Assembly (NCBI RefSeq): GCF_000308275.2
Contig: NZ_HG529490.1
Location: 248,001 to 312,000, forward strand
Source of the DNA: Levyella massiliensis
Lineage (GTDB): Bacteria > Bacillota > Clostridia > Tissierellales > Peptoniphilaceae
DNA length: 64,000 bases
Reading direction: 5' to 3'
In this document: one piece after another, positions 53,382 to 61,430 of the stretch
Layout: each line of letters starts with the position of its first letter
Numbering within the stretch: the stretch's first letter is position 1
The notes under the pieces: model-generated
What the model saw: the letters and a program-made list of their open reading frames with translations, nothing else
Told to the model about the DNA's origin: nothing
The model's database searches: none
Position numbers and translations under genes: made by a program

Positions 53382-54392
53382 ATGCAGATTGCCGTTTTGG
53401 GCGCCGGAACTTGGGGCACTGCCTTGGCGCGGCTTTTGGTGAAAAATAAGCATCACGTTACGCTGTGGTCTAAGATTCCGCAGGAATTAGAGGCGATGCA
53501 GCGCACGCATCGCCATCCGAATTTGCCGGAGGCGGTGATCCCTGAGGCATTGCAGTATGCTTCGATGCTGGATAGGGCGCTTGCCGGGGCGGAGATTATC
53601 GTCTTTGCTGTGCCATCTCCTTTTGTACGTGCGACGGCGGAAGAGGCTGCACCGTATCTTAAAGAAGGCCAGATTCTTGTTGACGTGGCGAAGGGGATCG
53701 AAAAGGACAGCGGTCTGACATTGACAGAGGTCATTGGCGATGTGTTACAGGCAAAACGACCGGAGCTTGCATTGCCACTGGTGGCACTCTCCGGACCGAC
53801 CCATGCCGAGGAAGTCTCGCGTGATTTGCCGTCTGCGATTGTCGCGGCATGTCGGGAAGATGCGGCGGCGCATCGCGTGCAGGATGCTTTTATGAACGAG
53901 AATTTCCGCGTGTACACCAATCACGACGTGCATGGGGTAGAACTTTGCGGTGCGTTAAAAAACATTATTGCTCTGGCGGCAGGCATTTCGGACGGACTGG
54001 GCTTTGGCGATAATACGAAGGCGGCTCTAATGACGCGTGGAATGGCGGAAATGACACGTCTCGGGTTGGCCTTAGGATGTGAGCCCTCCACCTTTTCCGG
54101 TTTGGCCGGTTACGGGGATTTGATTGTTACAGCGACTTCGGTACACAGTCGAAATCATCGCTGCGGAGTGTACATCGGACAGGGGGTTCCTGTACCGGAG
54201 GCCATCCGTAAGGTGGGACAGGTGGTAGAAGGCATGAATGCGCTTCCCGCCGCACAAGCACTCTCGTCGCGATGCCAAGTGGAAATGCCATTGGTCGATG
54301 CCGTGGCGATGGTCCTGGATGGCCGGGATGTGCGGGAAACGGTGCTTTCTTTAATGACGCGTGAGAAAAAAAGAGAATTCTCGCGTCATTAA
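53382..54392 (+). CDS. gpsA: Glycerol-3-phosphate dehydrogenase (NAD(P)+)
   Basis: Makes sn-glycerol 3-phosphate for phospholipids. 336 residues: NAD(P)-binding IAVLGAGTWGTALARLL, SGPTHAEEVSRDLPSA, the catalytic Lys in ELCGALKNIIALAAGISDGLGFGDNTKAAL, and GLAGYGDLIVTATS with the RNH block. ATG 53382 follows GAGGAAG; the longer frame from 53199 crosses the promoter and is rejected. Confidence 0.97.
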   Translation: MQIAVLGAGTWGTALARLLVKNKHHVTLWSKIPQELEAMQRTHRHPNLPEAVIPEALQYASMLDRALAGAEIIVFAVPSPFVRATAEEAAPYLKEGQILVDVAKGIEKDSGLTLTEVIGDVLQAKRPELALPLVALSGPTHAEEVSRDLPSAIVAACREDAAAHRVQDAFMNENFRVYTNHDVHGVELCGALKNIIALAAGISDGLGFGDNTKAALMTRGMAEMTRLGLALGCEPSTFSGLAGYGDLIVTATSVHSRNHRCGVYIGQGVPVPEAIRKVGQVVEGMNALPAAQALSSRCQVEMPLVDAVAMVLDGRDVRETVLSLMTREKKREFSRH

Positions 54393-54476
54393 GTGATATT
54401 ATGGTAGCGTCTGTAGCTGAAAACCCGAAAGGGTTGATATTGCCACAGCGATTCTAATTTAAGGGAGTAGGGCAGC

Positions 54477-55757
54477 ATGAAGAAGGGAAAGAAGTTCATT
54501 GTTTTTATCGCCATAGTGGTCTACCTTGCTTTTGGGTTGATCCTATGCGTGAATAATTTTTTGCCGCTCAAAGAGCGCCTGCTTTTGGTTGGCATCTTTT
54601 TCGTATTGAATTTGTTACTGATGATCGGCTTCGGACACGCGCGCCGCGGATCGGCAGTGGTGCTTGGACTGTTGTTGATCTCGGTGATCGGTGCCGAAGC
54701 GTACAGCAGCTATTTTGTGTGGTCTTCCATTCGTACCTTGGATATTGTTTCCAATAAGAAAGGGGAATTGGGAGGAGAGAGCGTGGAACGCCCGATCGCT
54801 CCCGAGACGGAAGAAGAACTAGTGAAACCGTTTCATGTGTATTTGAGCGGCAAAGATACGAACGGTTCTTTGGACAAGTCCTCGCGTAGCGATGTCAATA
54901 TGATTTTGACGGTAAATCCGTCGACGCATTCGGTTCATATTACTACCGTGCCGCGTGATGCCTACATGAAAATTGCCGGAGACGGCAATGATCGCTACGA
55001 TAAATTGACGCATGCCGGAAACTACGGTGTCCAGACGTCCGAGCGTACATTGGAAAATTTCTTTGGGATTACGATCAAATATCATGTGATGGTGAATTTT
55101 GATTCCATCGTGGACATTGTGGATGCGTTGGATGGTGTAGATGTAGAGAATCCGGAGTCTTTCTCCGCCCAAGGGTATCATTTTTCTACCGGTAAAATAC
55201 ATCTGGATGGTAAACAAACGCTGGCCTTTGCGCGGGAACGCTATGGCCTGGGAGAGGGCGAATTAGCCCGCGGGCGTAATCACGTGCGCATCATGAAGGC
55301 AATTATCGAACGCGCGGCATCGCCGGCTATTCTCACCAACTATCCTGCGATTTTACAGGTCATTGCGCGTGAAGTTTCCACGAATATGCCACGTGAAACG
55401 ATGGTGGATTATATCAACTATCAGATTTCCCATAACGAAAAATGGAAGACAACCTCTTCGCAGCTGCAGGGCTTTGAAACCATGGGATTGCCCTCTTATC
55501 AGATGCCGGGTTCACGCCTGTACATGTTCTTGCCCAGCCAAGCCAGCAAGCGTGATATCTTGGAAATCATGGATTTGATTAAAAATGGCAAGTCCGTGCC
55601 GAAAGCCGGTACGAAGCATTATTCCCTGCATGAAGAGGATTATGAAGATATCCCGGTGCGCAATATTATGAATTATCTGCAGGGTGGCGCCGAGATCACG
55701 GCGGGGGACGATTTTGATCCCAACGAAACAAAAGGCTCGTCCGAATTTCACTATTAA
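54477..55757 (+). CDS. LytR-CpsA-Psr (LCP) family protein
   Basis: 426 residues. Three N-terminal membrane helices (about 8-27, 35-52 and 60-80), then the LCP domain outside the cell: SGKDTNGSLDKSSRSDVNMILTVNP, VPRDAYMKI, the block YHVMVNFDSIVDIVDALDGVDV and FARERYGLGEGELARGRNHVRIMKAII, whose Arg residues bind the polyprenyl pyrophosphate. LCP enzymes attach teichoic acid or capsule chains to peptidoglycan. AAGGGAG precedes the ATG. In the 84-base gap before it TATTAT (54396-54401) may be the -10. Confidence 0.94.
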   Translation: MKKGKKFIVFIAIVVYLAFGLILCVNNFLPLKERLLLVGIFFVLNLLLMIGFGHARRGSAVVLGLLLISVIGAEAYSSYFVWSSIRTLDIVSNKKGELGGESVERPIAPETEEELVKPFHVYLSGKDTNGSLDKSSRSDVNMILTVNPSTHSVHITTVPRDAYMKIAGDGNDRYDKLTHAGNYGVQTSERTLENFFGITIKYHVMVNFDSIVDIVDALDGVDVENPESFSAQGYHFSTGKIHLDGKQTLAFARERYGLGEGELARGRNHVRIMKAIIERAASPAILTNYPAILQVIAREVSTNMPRETMVDYINYQISHNEKWKTTSSQLQGFETMGLPSYQMPGSRLYMFLPSQASKRDILEIMDLIKNGKSVPKAGTKHYSLHEEDYEDIPVRNIMNYLQGGAEITAGDDFDPNETKGSSEFHY

Positions 55758-55832
55758 GGGAGGCGCCTTTTCGTCCTTCTGCTTTCAGCACTTGTTATCA
55801 TGAACAGGGCATTGGATTCGTCCGGTGCTCGG

Positions 55833-55861
55833 TTGCGTGAATAATGCGCCTATGCTACAAT
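55833..55861 (+). promoter_or_regulatory. ssrA promoter
   Basis: TTGCGT (55833-55838), 17-base spacer, TACAAT (55856-55861) preceded by TG (extended -10). The mature RNA starts 10 bases later. Confidence 0.8.
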
Positions 55862-55871
55862 GGCGCGACAC

Positions 55872-56215
55872 GGGGATGCTCGGTTTCGACAGGGAAACGG
55901 AAGAAGGAGAAGCGAGTCGTCAGGCAGATGACGTAAATCAGGCAAAAACAATAACTGCTAACGACAACGAATTAGCTTACGCTGCCTAATCATGGCGGCC
56001 GGTCCTCCGGCTGGACCCGTAACAGACGGACTGACCTCAACTATGTCGGGAAACTTCCTGCGCTAAGCTTTGCCCGCAGGTTGGATCTATGAAGCTACCG
56101 AATGACTTCGTTTGTTTATTTCCCCGGTCATTCGGGAATCAAATGAAATAAACTGCACTCGGAGAAACTCGTTTGGATGTTTTTTTGGACGAGGGTTCGA
56201 TTCCCTCCATCTCCA
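55872..56215 (+). ncRNA. ssrA: Transfer-messenger RNA (tmRNA)
   Basis: Rescues stalled ribosomes with SmpB. The tRNA-like ends pair (GGGGATG with CATCTCC, discriminator A), and the T-arm GGTTCGATTCC precedes the acceptor. The tag frame runs 55942-55989, encoding AKTITANDNELAYAA then stop; the C-terminal AYAA is a protease-recognition end of the usual kind. Several paired blocks after the tag fit pseudoknots PK2-PK4. CCA is not encoded. A strong terminator follows. Confidence 0.96.
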
Positions 56216-56220
56216 AAGTA

Positions 56221-56263
56221 GAGAAATGCCCGTCCTTGTAATTTCAAGGAAACGGGCATTTTT
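56221..56263 (+). terminator. Terminator after ssrA
   Basis: Stem AAATGCCCGT/ACGGGCATTT with inner CCTTG/CAAGG, followed by TTT. Confidence 0.85.
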
Positions 56264-56353
56264 CAATGTTTGGGCTATTTAGCAGGGAAAAGCTCACAGG
56301 AAATGGCGAGGATACTACGCAGACGCTTCGGCGTCTCCATGTATAACGCCTAA

Positions 56354-56623
56354 CGTCTGGCACGAACCGAAATGGCACGTGTACAGATAGAAGCGCAGAT
56401 GCAGTCCTTTGAGAAAAACGGCTATACGCACTATGTTTTCATCGCGCGCGAGAGCGCCTGCGATCATTGCGCGCCGCATGATGGAAAGATTTTCGCAGTA
56501 AAAGACATTTGACCGGGCGTGAACGCACCGCCGATTCATCCGGACTGTTTTTGCTCGATCGCGGCGGCAACGGGGAACAGATACAAGCGAAAGAGTTGGC
56601 GGAAAAACATATTGAACGAATGA
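56354..56623 (+). pseudogene. Remnant of a phage minor head (SPP1 gp7/Mu F-like) protein
   Basis: Reading from 56354: RLARTEMARVQIEAQ, then ACDHCAPHDGKIFAV, an in-frame TGA at 56510, then PGVNAPPIHPDCFCSIAA, ending at 56623. The C-x2-C...HDGK...PPIHPDCxC layout is the C-terminal signature of phage head morphogenesis proteins. Only about 90 codons remain, a stop codon lies immediately upstream (56351), and an internal stop interrupts it, so it is dead. The UUCG hairpin at 56321-56336 lies just upstream. The following small gene overlaps nothing and keeps the phage order. Confidence 0.75.
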
Positions 56624-56636
56624 AAGAGGAGACGCT

Positions 56637-56831
56637 ATGAGCTTAACACCAACAGAGTATTATTATTGCCCAGATTATGATAAATATGTGAAGAGAGTAA
56701 ACGGGGCTTTTTATTCAATCGATGATAATGGGAAAGAAATGTTTGATCAACGAAGATTTTGTCCGATACTCATCGGAGAGATATTCACCATTGATATTAC
56801 AAAAGAGGAATACGAGAAACATCTAAAATAA
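56637..56831 (+). CDS. Small phage-type protein, unknown function
   Basis: 64 residues, Tyr-rich and acidic, with two Cys (YYYCPDYDKYVKRVNG ... RRFCPILIG). GAGGAGACGCT gives it a proper ribosome binding site. Lower GC than flanking housekeeping genes. Position after a minor head fragment suggests a small structural-region phage gene. No family recognised. Confidence 0.55.
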   Translation: MSLTPTEYYYCPDYDKYVKRVNGAFYSIDDNGKEMFDQRRFCPILIGEIFTIDITKEEYEKHLK

Positions 56832-56850
56832 ACCATCGCTATAGGCATAA

Positions 56851-56878
56851 AGCGTGACCGGAAACGGTCGCGCTTTTT
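56851..56878 (+). terminator. Possible terminator in the phage remnant
   Basis: GCGTGACCG-GAAA-CGGTCGCGC stem (one mismatch), then five Ts, just after the small phage gene. Confidence 0.6.
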
Positions 56879-56937
56879 ATATGCAACAAAAGGACACCGT
56901 GGGCGAAGAACGCGGCGGACAAAGAAGGGAGAAAACA

Positions 56938-57231
56938 ATGGCAGAGGAAATGATCACAGCGAAAGACGAAGAACAGGTCGATGAGGCTAAAGCGGATGAA
57001 CAGAAAGACACGGAGAAAGCGGAAAAGTCCGCACCGTCCTTTGACGACATCCTGAAAGACCCGAAGATGCAGGCAGAGTTTGACCGCAGACTGAGCAAGG
57101 CACAGCAGACACGCGAGGAAAATATCCGAAGCGAGATCGAGAGCAATATCAAAGCACGCCTTGTGGAAGAGCAGAAGGTTGCCAAAATGAACGCGGAAGA
57201 AAAGGCAAGACGCCTGCATTTCGACACGTAA
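56938..57231 (+). CDS. Phage capsid scaffolding-like protein, truncated
   Basis: 97 residues, highly charged and helical (Lys/Glu/Asp-rich, coiled-coil-prone), with FDDILKDPKMQAEFDRRLSKAQQTREE, as in phage scaffold proteins of the DUF4355/GP20 type. Those are normally about 180-220 residues; here the frame ends soon after AEEKARRLHFDT, so it is probably a decayed fragment. GGGAG precedes the ATG. Major capsid and later genes are missing. Confidence 0.65.
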   Translation: MAEEMITAKDEEQVDEAKADEQKDTEKAEKSAPSFDDILKDPKMQAEFDRRLSKAQQTREENIRSEIESNIKARLVEEQKVAKMNAEEKARRLHFDT

Positions 57232-57318
57232 AGCGTTGAAATGCGGGGATTCGATCTTCGGCATTGTGCCAAGATCGGACTTTTGGTGAGCCCTTTTTTA
57301 TGATGTCAACGTTGTAGC

Positions 57319-57370
57319 TTTACGGCGGCAAAACGCAAAAATGCAAAAAGCCGCCGTAAATCTCGGCGGC
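57319..57370. terminator. Overlapping hairpins at the end of barstar
   Basis: On the - strand GCCGCCG-N7-CGGCGGC is followed by CTTTTTG, a terminator for the barnase-barstar operon. The same arm can instead pair with TTTACGGCGGC at 57320-57330 (11 bp) on the + strand. The motif GGCGGCAAACCAC is repeated twice at 57364-57389. Confidence 0.6.
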
Positions 57371-57410
57371 AAACCACGGCGGCAAACCACGACGGATTCC
57401 ATACGGCCTT

Positions 57411-57677
57411 TTACCAATAAATATGGACGCTGTAGCCTTCTTCTCGTTGCAAATCCCCGAATACATCCAACAGGCGTAGGCCGTAATCGCCCAATTGTTC
57501 GGGAATGGCGCGCGCCTCGTTAATTTCAATCTCGACTCCATGTAAATCTTGTAACATATCCCAAAGAGCATCTAAATTATGGCCCACATAATCCGGCCAA
57601 CGAAAGATCTGCTGCATATAGGAGTAGGCCGCTTCGCGGGACGTAAAGGCGGTACCGTTTAACACGTAACGATTCAT
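57411..57677 (-). CDS. Barstar family ribonuclease inhibitor
   Basis: 88 residues. The barstar core is present: SREAAYSYMQQIFRWPDYVGHNLDALWDMLQDL, where YVGHNLDALWD matches the YYGxNLDALWD inhibitor helix that plugs the RNase active site. It protects the cytoplasm from the cognate barnase. ATG at 57677 directly abuts the barnase stop, with GGAGGAG just inside the barnase end, so the pair is translationally coupled. Confidence 0.93.
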   Translation of the reverse strand: MNRYVLNGTAFTSREAAYSYMQQIFRWPDYVGHNLDALWDMLQDLHGVEIEINEARAIPEQLGDYGLRLLDVFGDLQREEGYSVHIYW

Positions 57678-58163
57678 TTACTCCTCCGATCCGTATAATT
57701 GCTCAAAATGCTCATAATGATCCCCGGTATAATAAATGGCGCCATCGTTTGAGAACACCAGACGTTCCGGACCGCGATGCTCGTGATAGCCGGCGATGAG
57801 ATCGGCTTCATAATAGATACACCCTTTTTTCGCGGGCAATTTTCCCTCGCGATTGCCGAAGCGATCGCCACCAATCACATAACCATTATTATCAGAAGCT
57901 GACCAATTTTTCTCTTTGGCTTCCTTTTTTGTAATGTAATTTGTCGGCAAAGTTCCGAACGCATGGATGTACGCTGCGACTTCTTCTTTAGCGTAGTAGC
58001 GCCCCTCTTTTTTCAGCGTTTCCGTTTTTATTTCTTGGCTTATCGATGCCTTGGAGCCGATTTCCGTCTTATGCACAGGCTCTGCGGTGTTCTGTCGTAA
58101 AAAGAAAAACGCAAGAATAGCAAAAAATACCAGAAGGGGGAGCCATTGATTTCTTTTATTCAT
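57678..58163 (-). CDS. Barnase-family ribonuclease
   Basis: 160 residues. An N-terminal hydrophobic segment (about 7-23) could be a signal peptide or membrane anchor and is followed by a spacer. The barnase domain begins at YYAKEEVAAYIHAFGTLPTNYITKKEA; the catalytic set is visible: Glu in YYEADLIAGY, Arg pair in HRGPERLVFS and His in YYTGDHYEHF. Start at 58163 gives a 7-base gap to GGAGG; an adjacent ATG at 58166 is possible. An exported RNase used as a toxin or nutrient scavenger is the usual role. Followed by its inhibitor. Confidence 0.93.
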   Translation of the reverse strand: MNKRNQWLPLLVFFAILAFFFLRQNTAEPVHKTEIGSKASISQEIKTETLKKEGRYYAKEEVAAYIHAFGTLPTNYITKKEAKEKNWSASDNNGYVIGGDRFGNREGKLPAKKGCIYYEADLIAGYHEHRGPERLVFSNDGAIYYTGDHYEHFEQLYGSEE

Positions 58164-58269
58164 CATAAAACCTCCTTCCGTTTTCAAAGAAGTATTTACC
58201 CTTTTTTTCTGAAGTACATGGGGACTTATGAAGGCGAATTGGCCACATGTTATGCTTTCCCCATAAAAG

Positions 58270-58324
58270 CATAAAAATCACGGTGGAAAATCCGTTTTCT
58301 CAGATTGTCCACCGTGATTTGCTT
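58270..58324. terminator. Bidirectional terminator after the glutaredoxin gene
   Basis: A 13-bp stem (AAATCACGGTGGA/TCCACCGTGATTT) with a T-run on the - strand side. It separates the glutaredoxin from the barnase upstream region. Confidence 0.8.
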
Positions 58325-58349
58325 AAAATTCGAATGTAAGGGTGCCGAA

Positions 58350-58643
58350 TTACAGTACGTTGCAAACGCCGGGATCTTCGTTTGCGTCTTCGTGTGCTTC
58401 GCCTTTGACCAAATGTTCTTTCATGTATTGGATAATATCATCCGATTCATAAAGCGGATCCCCGTCGATAAAGAGGCAGGGAACCTGATCCATTCCGCCG
58501 CGTTTTACGAGATCCTCCTGATTCTTGGGATCTTCGATAATGTCTTTCATGACCACACCTTCGACGTGGTTTTCTTTCATAAACTTCATGACTTTTTGGC
58601 AGTAGGGACAGACATCTTTTTTATATAATTCATAGCTTGGCAT
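58350..58643 (-). CDS. Glutaredoxin-like thiol oxidoreductase
   Basis: 97 residues. Redox-active CPYC in LYKKDVCPYCQKVMKFM, the cis-Pro loop VPCLFIDG, and ESDDIIQYMKEHL. About 15 extra C-terminal residues end in a further Cys. AAGGAGG precedes the ATG. Substrate and thiol donor unknown. Monocistronic. Confidence 0.9.
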   Translation of the reverse strand: MPSYELYKKDVCPYCQKVMKFMKENHVEGVVMKDIIEDPKNQEDLVKRGGMDQVPCLFIDGDPLYESDDIIQYMKEHLVKGEAHEDANEDPGVCNVL

Positions 58644-58841
58644 AGTATCCTCCTTCAGAGTGATCCTTTACATATCGATGCTGCGTTTAAAAGCGCATCA
58701 TTTTTCATCCTTATTTTAGATACCCAAAGGTGTACGCAAGTCCATACTATTGTGTAAAATAAACAGTAGAATATCGACAAATGATTCCATAAAACGTCAA
58801 CCGTCACATTCCATACTCTCTCGAAAGGGGATAGAAGAGCC

Positions 58842-59998
58842 ATGAAAAAAAGATGGATTTCTTTCATTTGCGGTGGGCTGGTATTGCTGCTTATCTTAAC
58901 TTCTTGTGGAAAAAGCCCTAACAAAACGAATAGCGAAGATGCGTCAAGTGAGACGTCAGAATTGAGCAATACGAGCGTCTCTTCCACGGAGCAAAAAAAG
59001 GAAGCAGACCCCAAAGAAGCTACTACGGAGAAGAATGCAAAACTGGCAAAGCTATACGGCCAAGTGTTAGATACGATCGGCGAAAGTGATTTTAACGCCT
59101 CTTCTGTCAATGGGAACTATTCCTACGCGTTGGTCAATATGAATGACGAAGATATGCCGCAATTGGCGGTTTGTACGGAAACCGGTGGTGGTGTAGCGGC
59201 CATTAAATTCTTTTCTGCTGATAATGATTATACAAATGTAGTGACGAATGAAGAGCTCTTTTCCATCGGTGCATCTGCCGCCGGCGGCTTTCGTGGCGGA
59301 ATGAATCAAAGCAGAAAGCAAGGCTCTTTACTCTACACGACCTTTTCCGCCGGTAGTGGTGATGCGGAAACGCAAGCGCTGACAACGTCGGTTAAAGATG
59401 GGAAGCTGGTCATTAAGAAGAACACCATTTGGGAAGGAAAAATCAACAATAAGGAAGAGGATGGATCTTTTCCCATCGATTTTTTGCCTGTTCGCGATCG
59501 AAGCACTTTAGACAAACTGGCAAAAACGGAAGATGGTAAAGTGAAGGAAGCCTTGCTTAAAATCTTGACTGGTGGAAAGCCACAATCGGAATCAAAAGCC
59601 AATACCGAACAGTCGTCCACTCCGAATACTTTGGAAGGCAAGAAACGAGCAGCCGTTGCCGCCGGCAAAACCGTCGTTACGGGCGTCGTTAAAAAATTTA
59701 ATCACGATGAAATGGTTGAATTCAAAAGTTTGATCCAAATGTCTTGCCTGACATGGGAGAAAGTTATATTGTTCTGCTTCTAGAAAACAATGTCGATATT
59801 ACCGTCCATTCCGGAGATCCTTATGGGGGATATCGGACAAAAAGCGTGAATCTGGTAGGCCTTCCCGAAGAGATGGCAGCCTATGACGGACAGAAAATCA
59901 CGATTGCCTTTACCCCGGACGATGGCTATTGGCAGACAGACGTCAGTTTGCCGATGTATGCACCGAGAATGCATACAAGTATAAAGATACTGAAATAA
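58842..59998 (+). CDS. Lipoprotein of unknown function, frameshifted in this sequence
   Basis: Signal peptide with lipobox LTSC (Cys22 lipidated), a Ser/Thr/Glu-rich linker (about 25-65), then a domain with NYSYALVNMNDEDMPQLAV, which resembles the modules seen in clostridial lipoproteins that sense or bind surface components. The frame ends at 59783, but the next reading frame from about 59726 continues in the same style (LPDMGESYIVLLLENNVDITV ... WQTDVSLPMYAP) to 59998. Adding one A to the AAAA run at 59724-59727 joins them (EFKKFDPNVLPDMGESY), giving about 385 residues. It converges with the opposite-strand lipoprotein. Confidence 0.7.
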
Positions 59999-60009
59999 AA
60001 AATAGGAAA

Positions 60010-60058
60010 TCAGAAAGGCACGAAAGCGGTTACCGTTTTCGTGCCTTTCTTTATTTTT
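60010..60058 (+). terminator. Terminator after the lipoprotein gene
   Basis: An 18-bp stem with one G-T pair (60012-60029 with 60033-60050), loop TTA, then TTATTTTTA. Confidence 0.9.
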
Positions 60059-60087
60059 ATCGAATTTCAAAACTTTGCCGGCCCCCT

Positions 60088-61134
60088 TTATTGTACGGGA
60101 TTCATGTATACAATCGCCTTGCGGAGGATGCGCCCGCGCTGGTCATGAAGCGAAATCGACAGCGGAAAGCCTTGCGTATCGGGGTGTGCCAAAAAACCTT
60201 CCAGACGCAAGCGTTGTTCTTTTGTCAATGCCGTATCTAACGGAAAACGATAATGCTCTTCTTTTTTGATTTCCAGCTTCCCATCTTCCGTGTTTGTCTT
60301 GATTAGAGGCACTCTTTTCACATTTTCGCCATCCATAGCGCGATACGGGAAACGATCGGAAGCATTCAGTTGGAGATAGTAGCTATCACTGGCATCGGAA
60401 GGAATCGGTTGATCACAATCGAATTGGACATCAAATGCGCTCTTCCCGTTTTCTTCGATGAGACGCACATGAATAGGCGCATCGCCTACAGGCGCCGCAT
60501 TCGCCACGGCTTTTGCGTATATGGTATTCATCCCCGTCAGGATATTCTCCGGAAGAAGAATGCCGGCTAAAACTTCAATACCATAGCCGTCCGGAGCAAA
60601 CAAATATACGCTTGCGTTTAAGCGATCCCGTTTGCCATGAATAAACTCCTGGAGTATCGCTTCATTTTCATTGTCAAACGCCTTCGTATCGGATGACAGG
60701 GAGAGGGAAATCGTCCCGGGCATACACCCGTTATCCACCGGTATGGTAAAAATCTTATTTTTTGCTTCTTTCATCGTGTGAGGGATGATTCCGTCGAAAG
60801 AAACCATGGCATAGATTTGCGGGGAATCAAACATGGACATGTCGACGCGAAAAGAGGAATCCACTCTTTCCAGATTCACGTCAAGACGATACTGGTCTCC
60901 AGCAACAAATAAGGGAAATACATCCTTTGCTTGATAGAAGCGCACCTCCTCCAGCCATCCATCACCGCTTCCAAGAACACGGCTTTCCTCTGACGATTCG
61001 GAAACCCGCTTCGATTCTAATATGATCAGCGATTCACTTTCTTCCGGCGGCTTTTGTCCGGTACAGGCGGTCAACAGCAATAGGAAAGCGAAGAATATCC
61101 AGCCGCTCACGGAACGAAAAAAGTTTTTTTTCAT
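60088..61134 (-). CDS. Lipoprotein of unknown function
   Basis: 348 residues with a lipoprotein signal peptide (lipobox LTAC, Cys24) and a Ser/Glu-rich stretch after it. The rest is beta-strand-rich with no recognised domain. AAGGAGG precedes the ATG at five-base spacing. Converges on the frameshifted lipoprotein. The 296 bases between this gene and the glucokinase gene contain its upstream region and an extended -10 for the kinase; I see nothing else there. Confidence 0.75.
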   Translation of the reverse strand: MKKNFFRSVSGWIFFAFLLLLTACTGQKPPEESESLIILESKRVSESSEESRVLGSGDGWLEEVRFYQAKDVFPLFVAGDQYRLDVNLERVDSSFRVDMSMFDSPQIYAMVSFDGIIPHTMKEAKNKIFTIPVDNGCMPGTISLSLSSDTKAFDNENEAILQEFIHGKRDRLNASVYLFAPDGYGIEVLAGILLPENILTGMNTIYAKAVANAAPVGDAPIHVRLIEENGKSAFDVQFDCDQPIPSDASDSYYLQLNASDRFPYRAMDGENVKRVPLIKTNTEDGKLEIKKEEHYRFPLDTALTKEQRLRLEGFLAHPDTQGFPLSISLHDQRGRILRKAIVYMNPVQ

Positions 61135-61387
61135 AGCATTCTTTCCTCCTTTCCACAGTAGTAGAAGATCAAACGCAAAGAGAAAGGGTTTACCTTTTTA
61201 TCTTTTTTTACCCGTTGCCCCTTATTCAAACGCGATATGTTGAGAAAAGTTCTATTAGCAACATTAAGCAGTGGTGATGTTCTATCTTAAACACACGTGT
61301 ATCGTCATTGATATAAAAAATACCTATTACATGCTCCTATTTTGTTTGGACGAGGAAAGCGATTGGTGGGCGAGAACGACACCATCA

Positions 61388-61396
61388 TGATAAAAT
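61388..61396 (+). promoter_or_regulatory. Glucokinase extended -10 promoter
   Basis: TGATAAAAT at 61388-61396, 35 bases before the ATG. No clear -35. Confidence 0.45.
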
Positions 61397-61430
61397 AGAG
61401 AAGACTTGACAGATCCTTAAGGAGGCGCGC

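Noticed and set aside
56216-57400. An attachment-site duplicate of the ssrA 3' end
   Set aside because: No second copy of the TCCCTCCATCTCCA region was found downstream in the remnant.
58216-58250. ACATGGGG and ACATGTTA upstream of barnase as a ninth copy of the array palindrome
   Set aside because: The two matches are partial and in the wrong order and spacing, so chance similarity is more likely.
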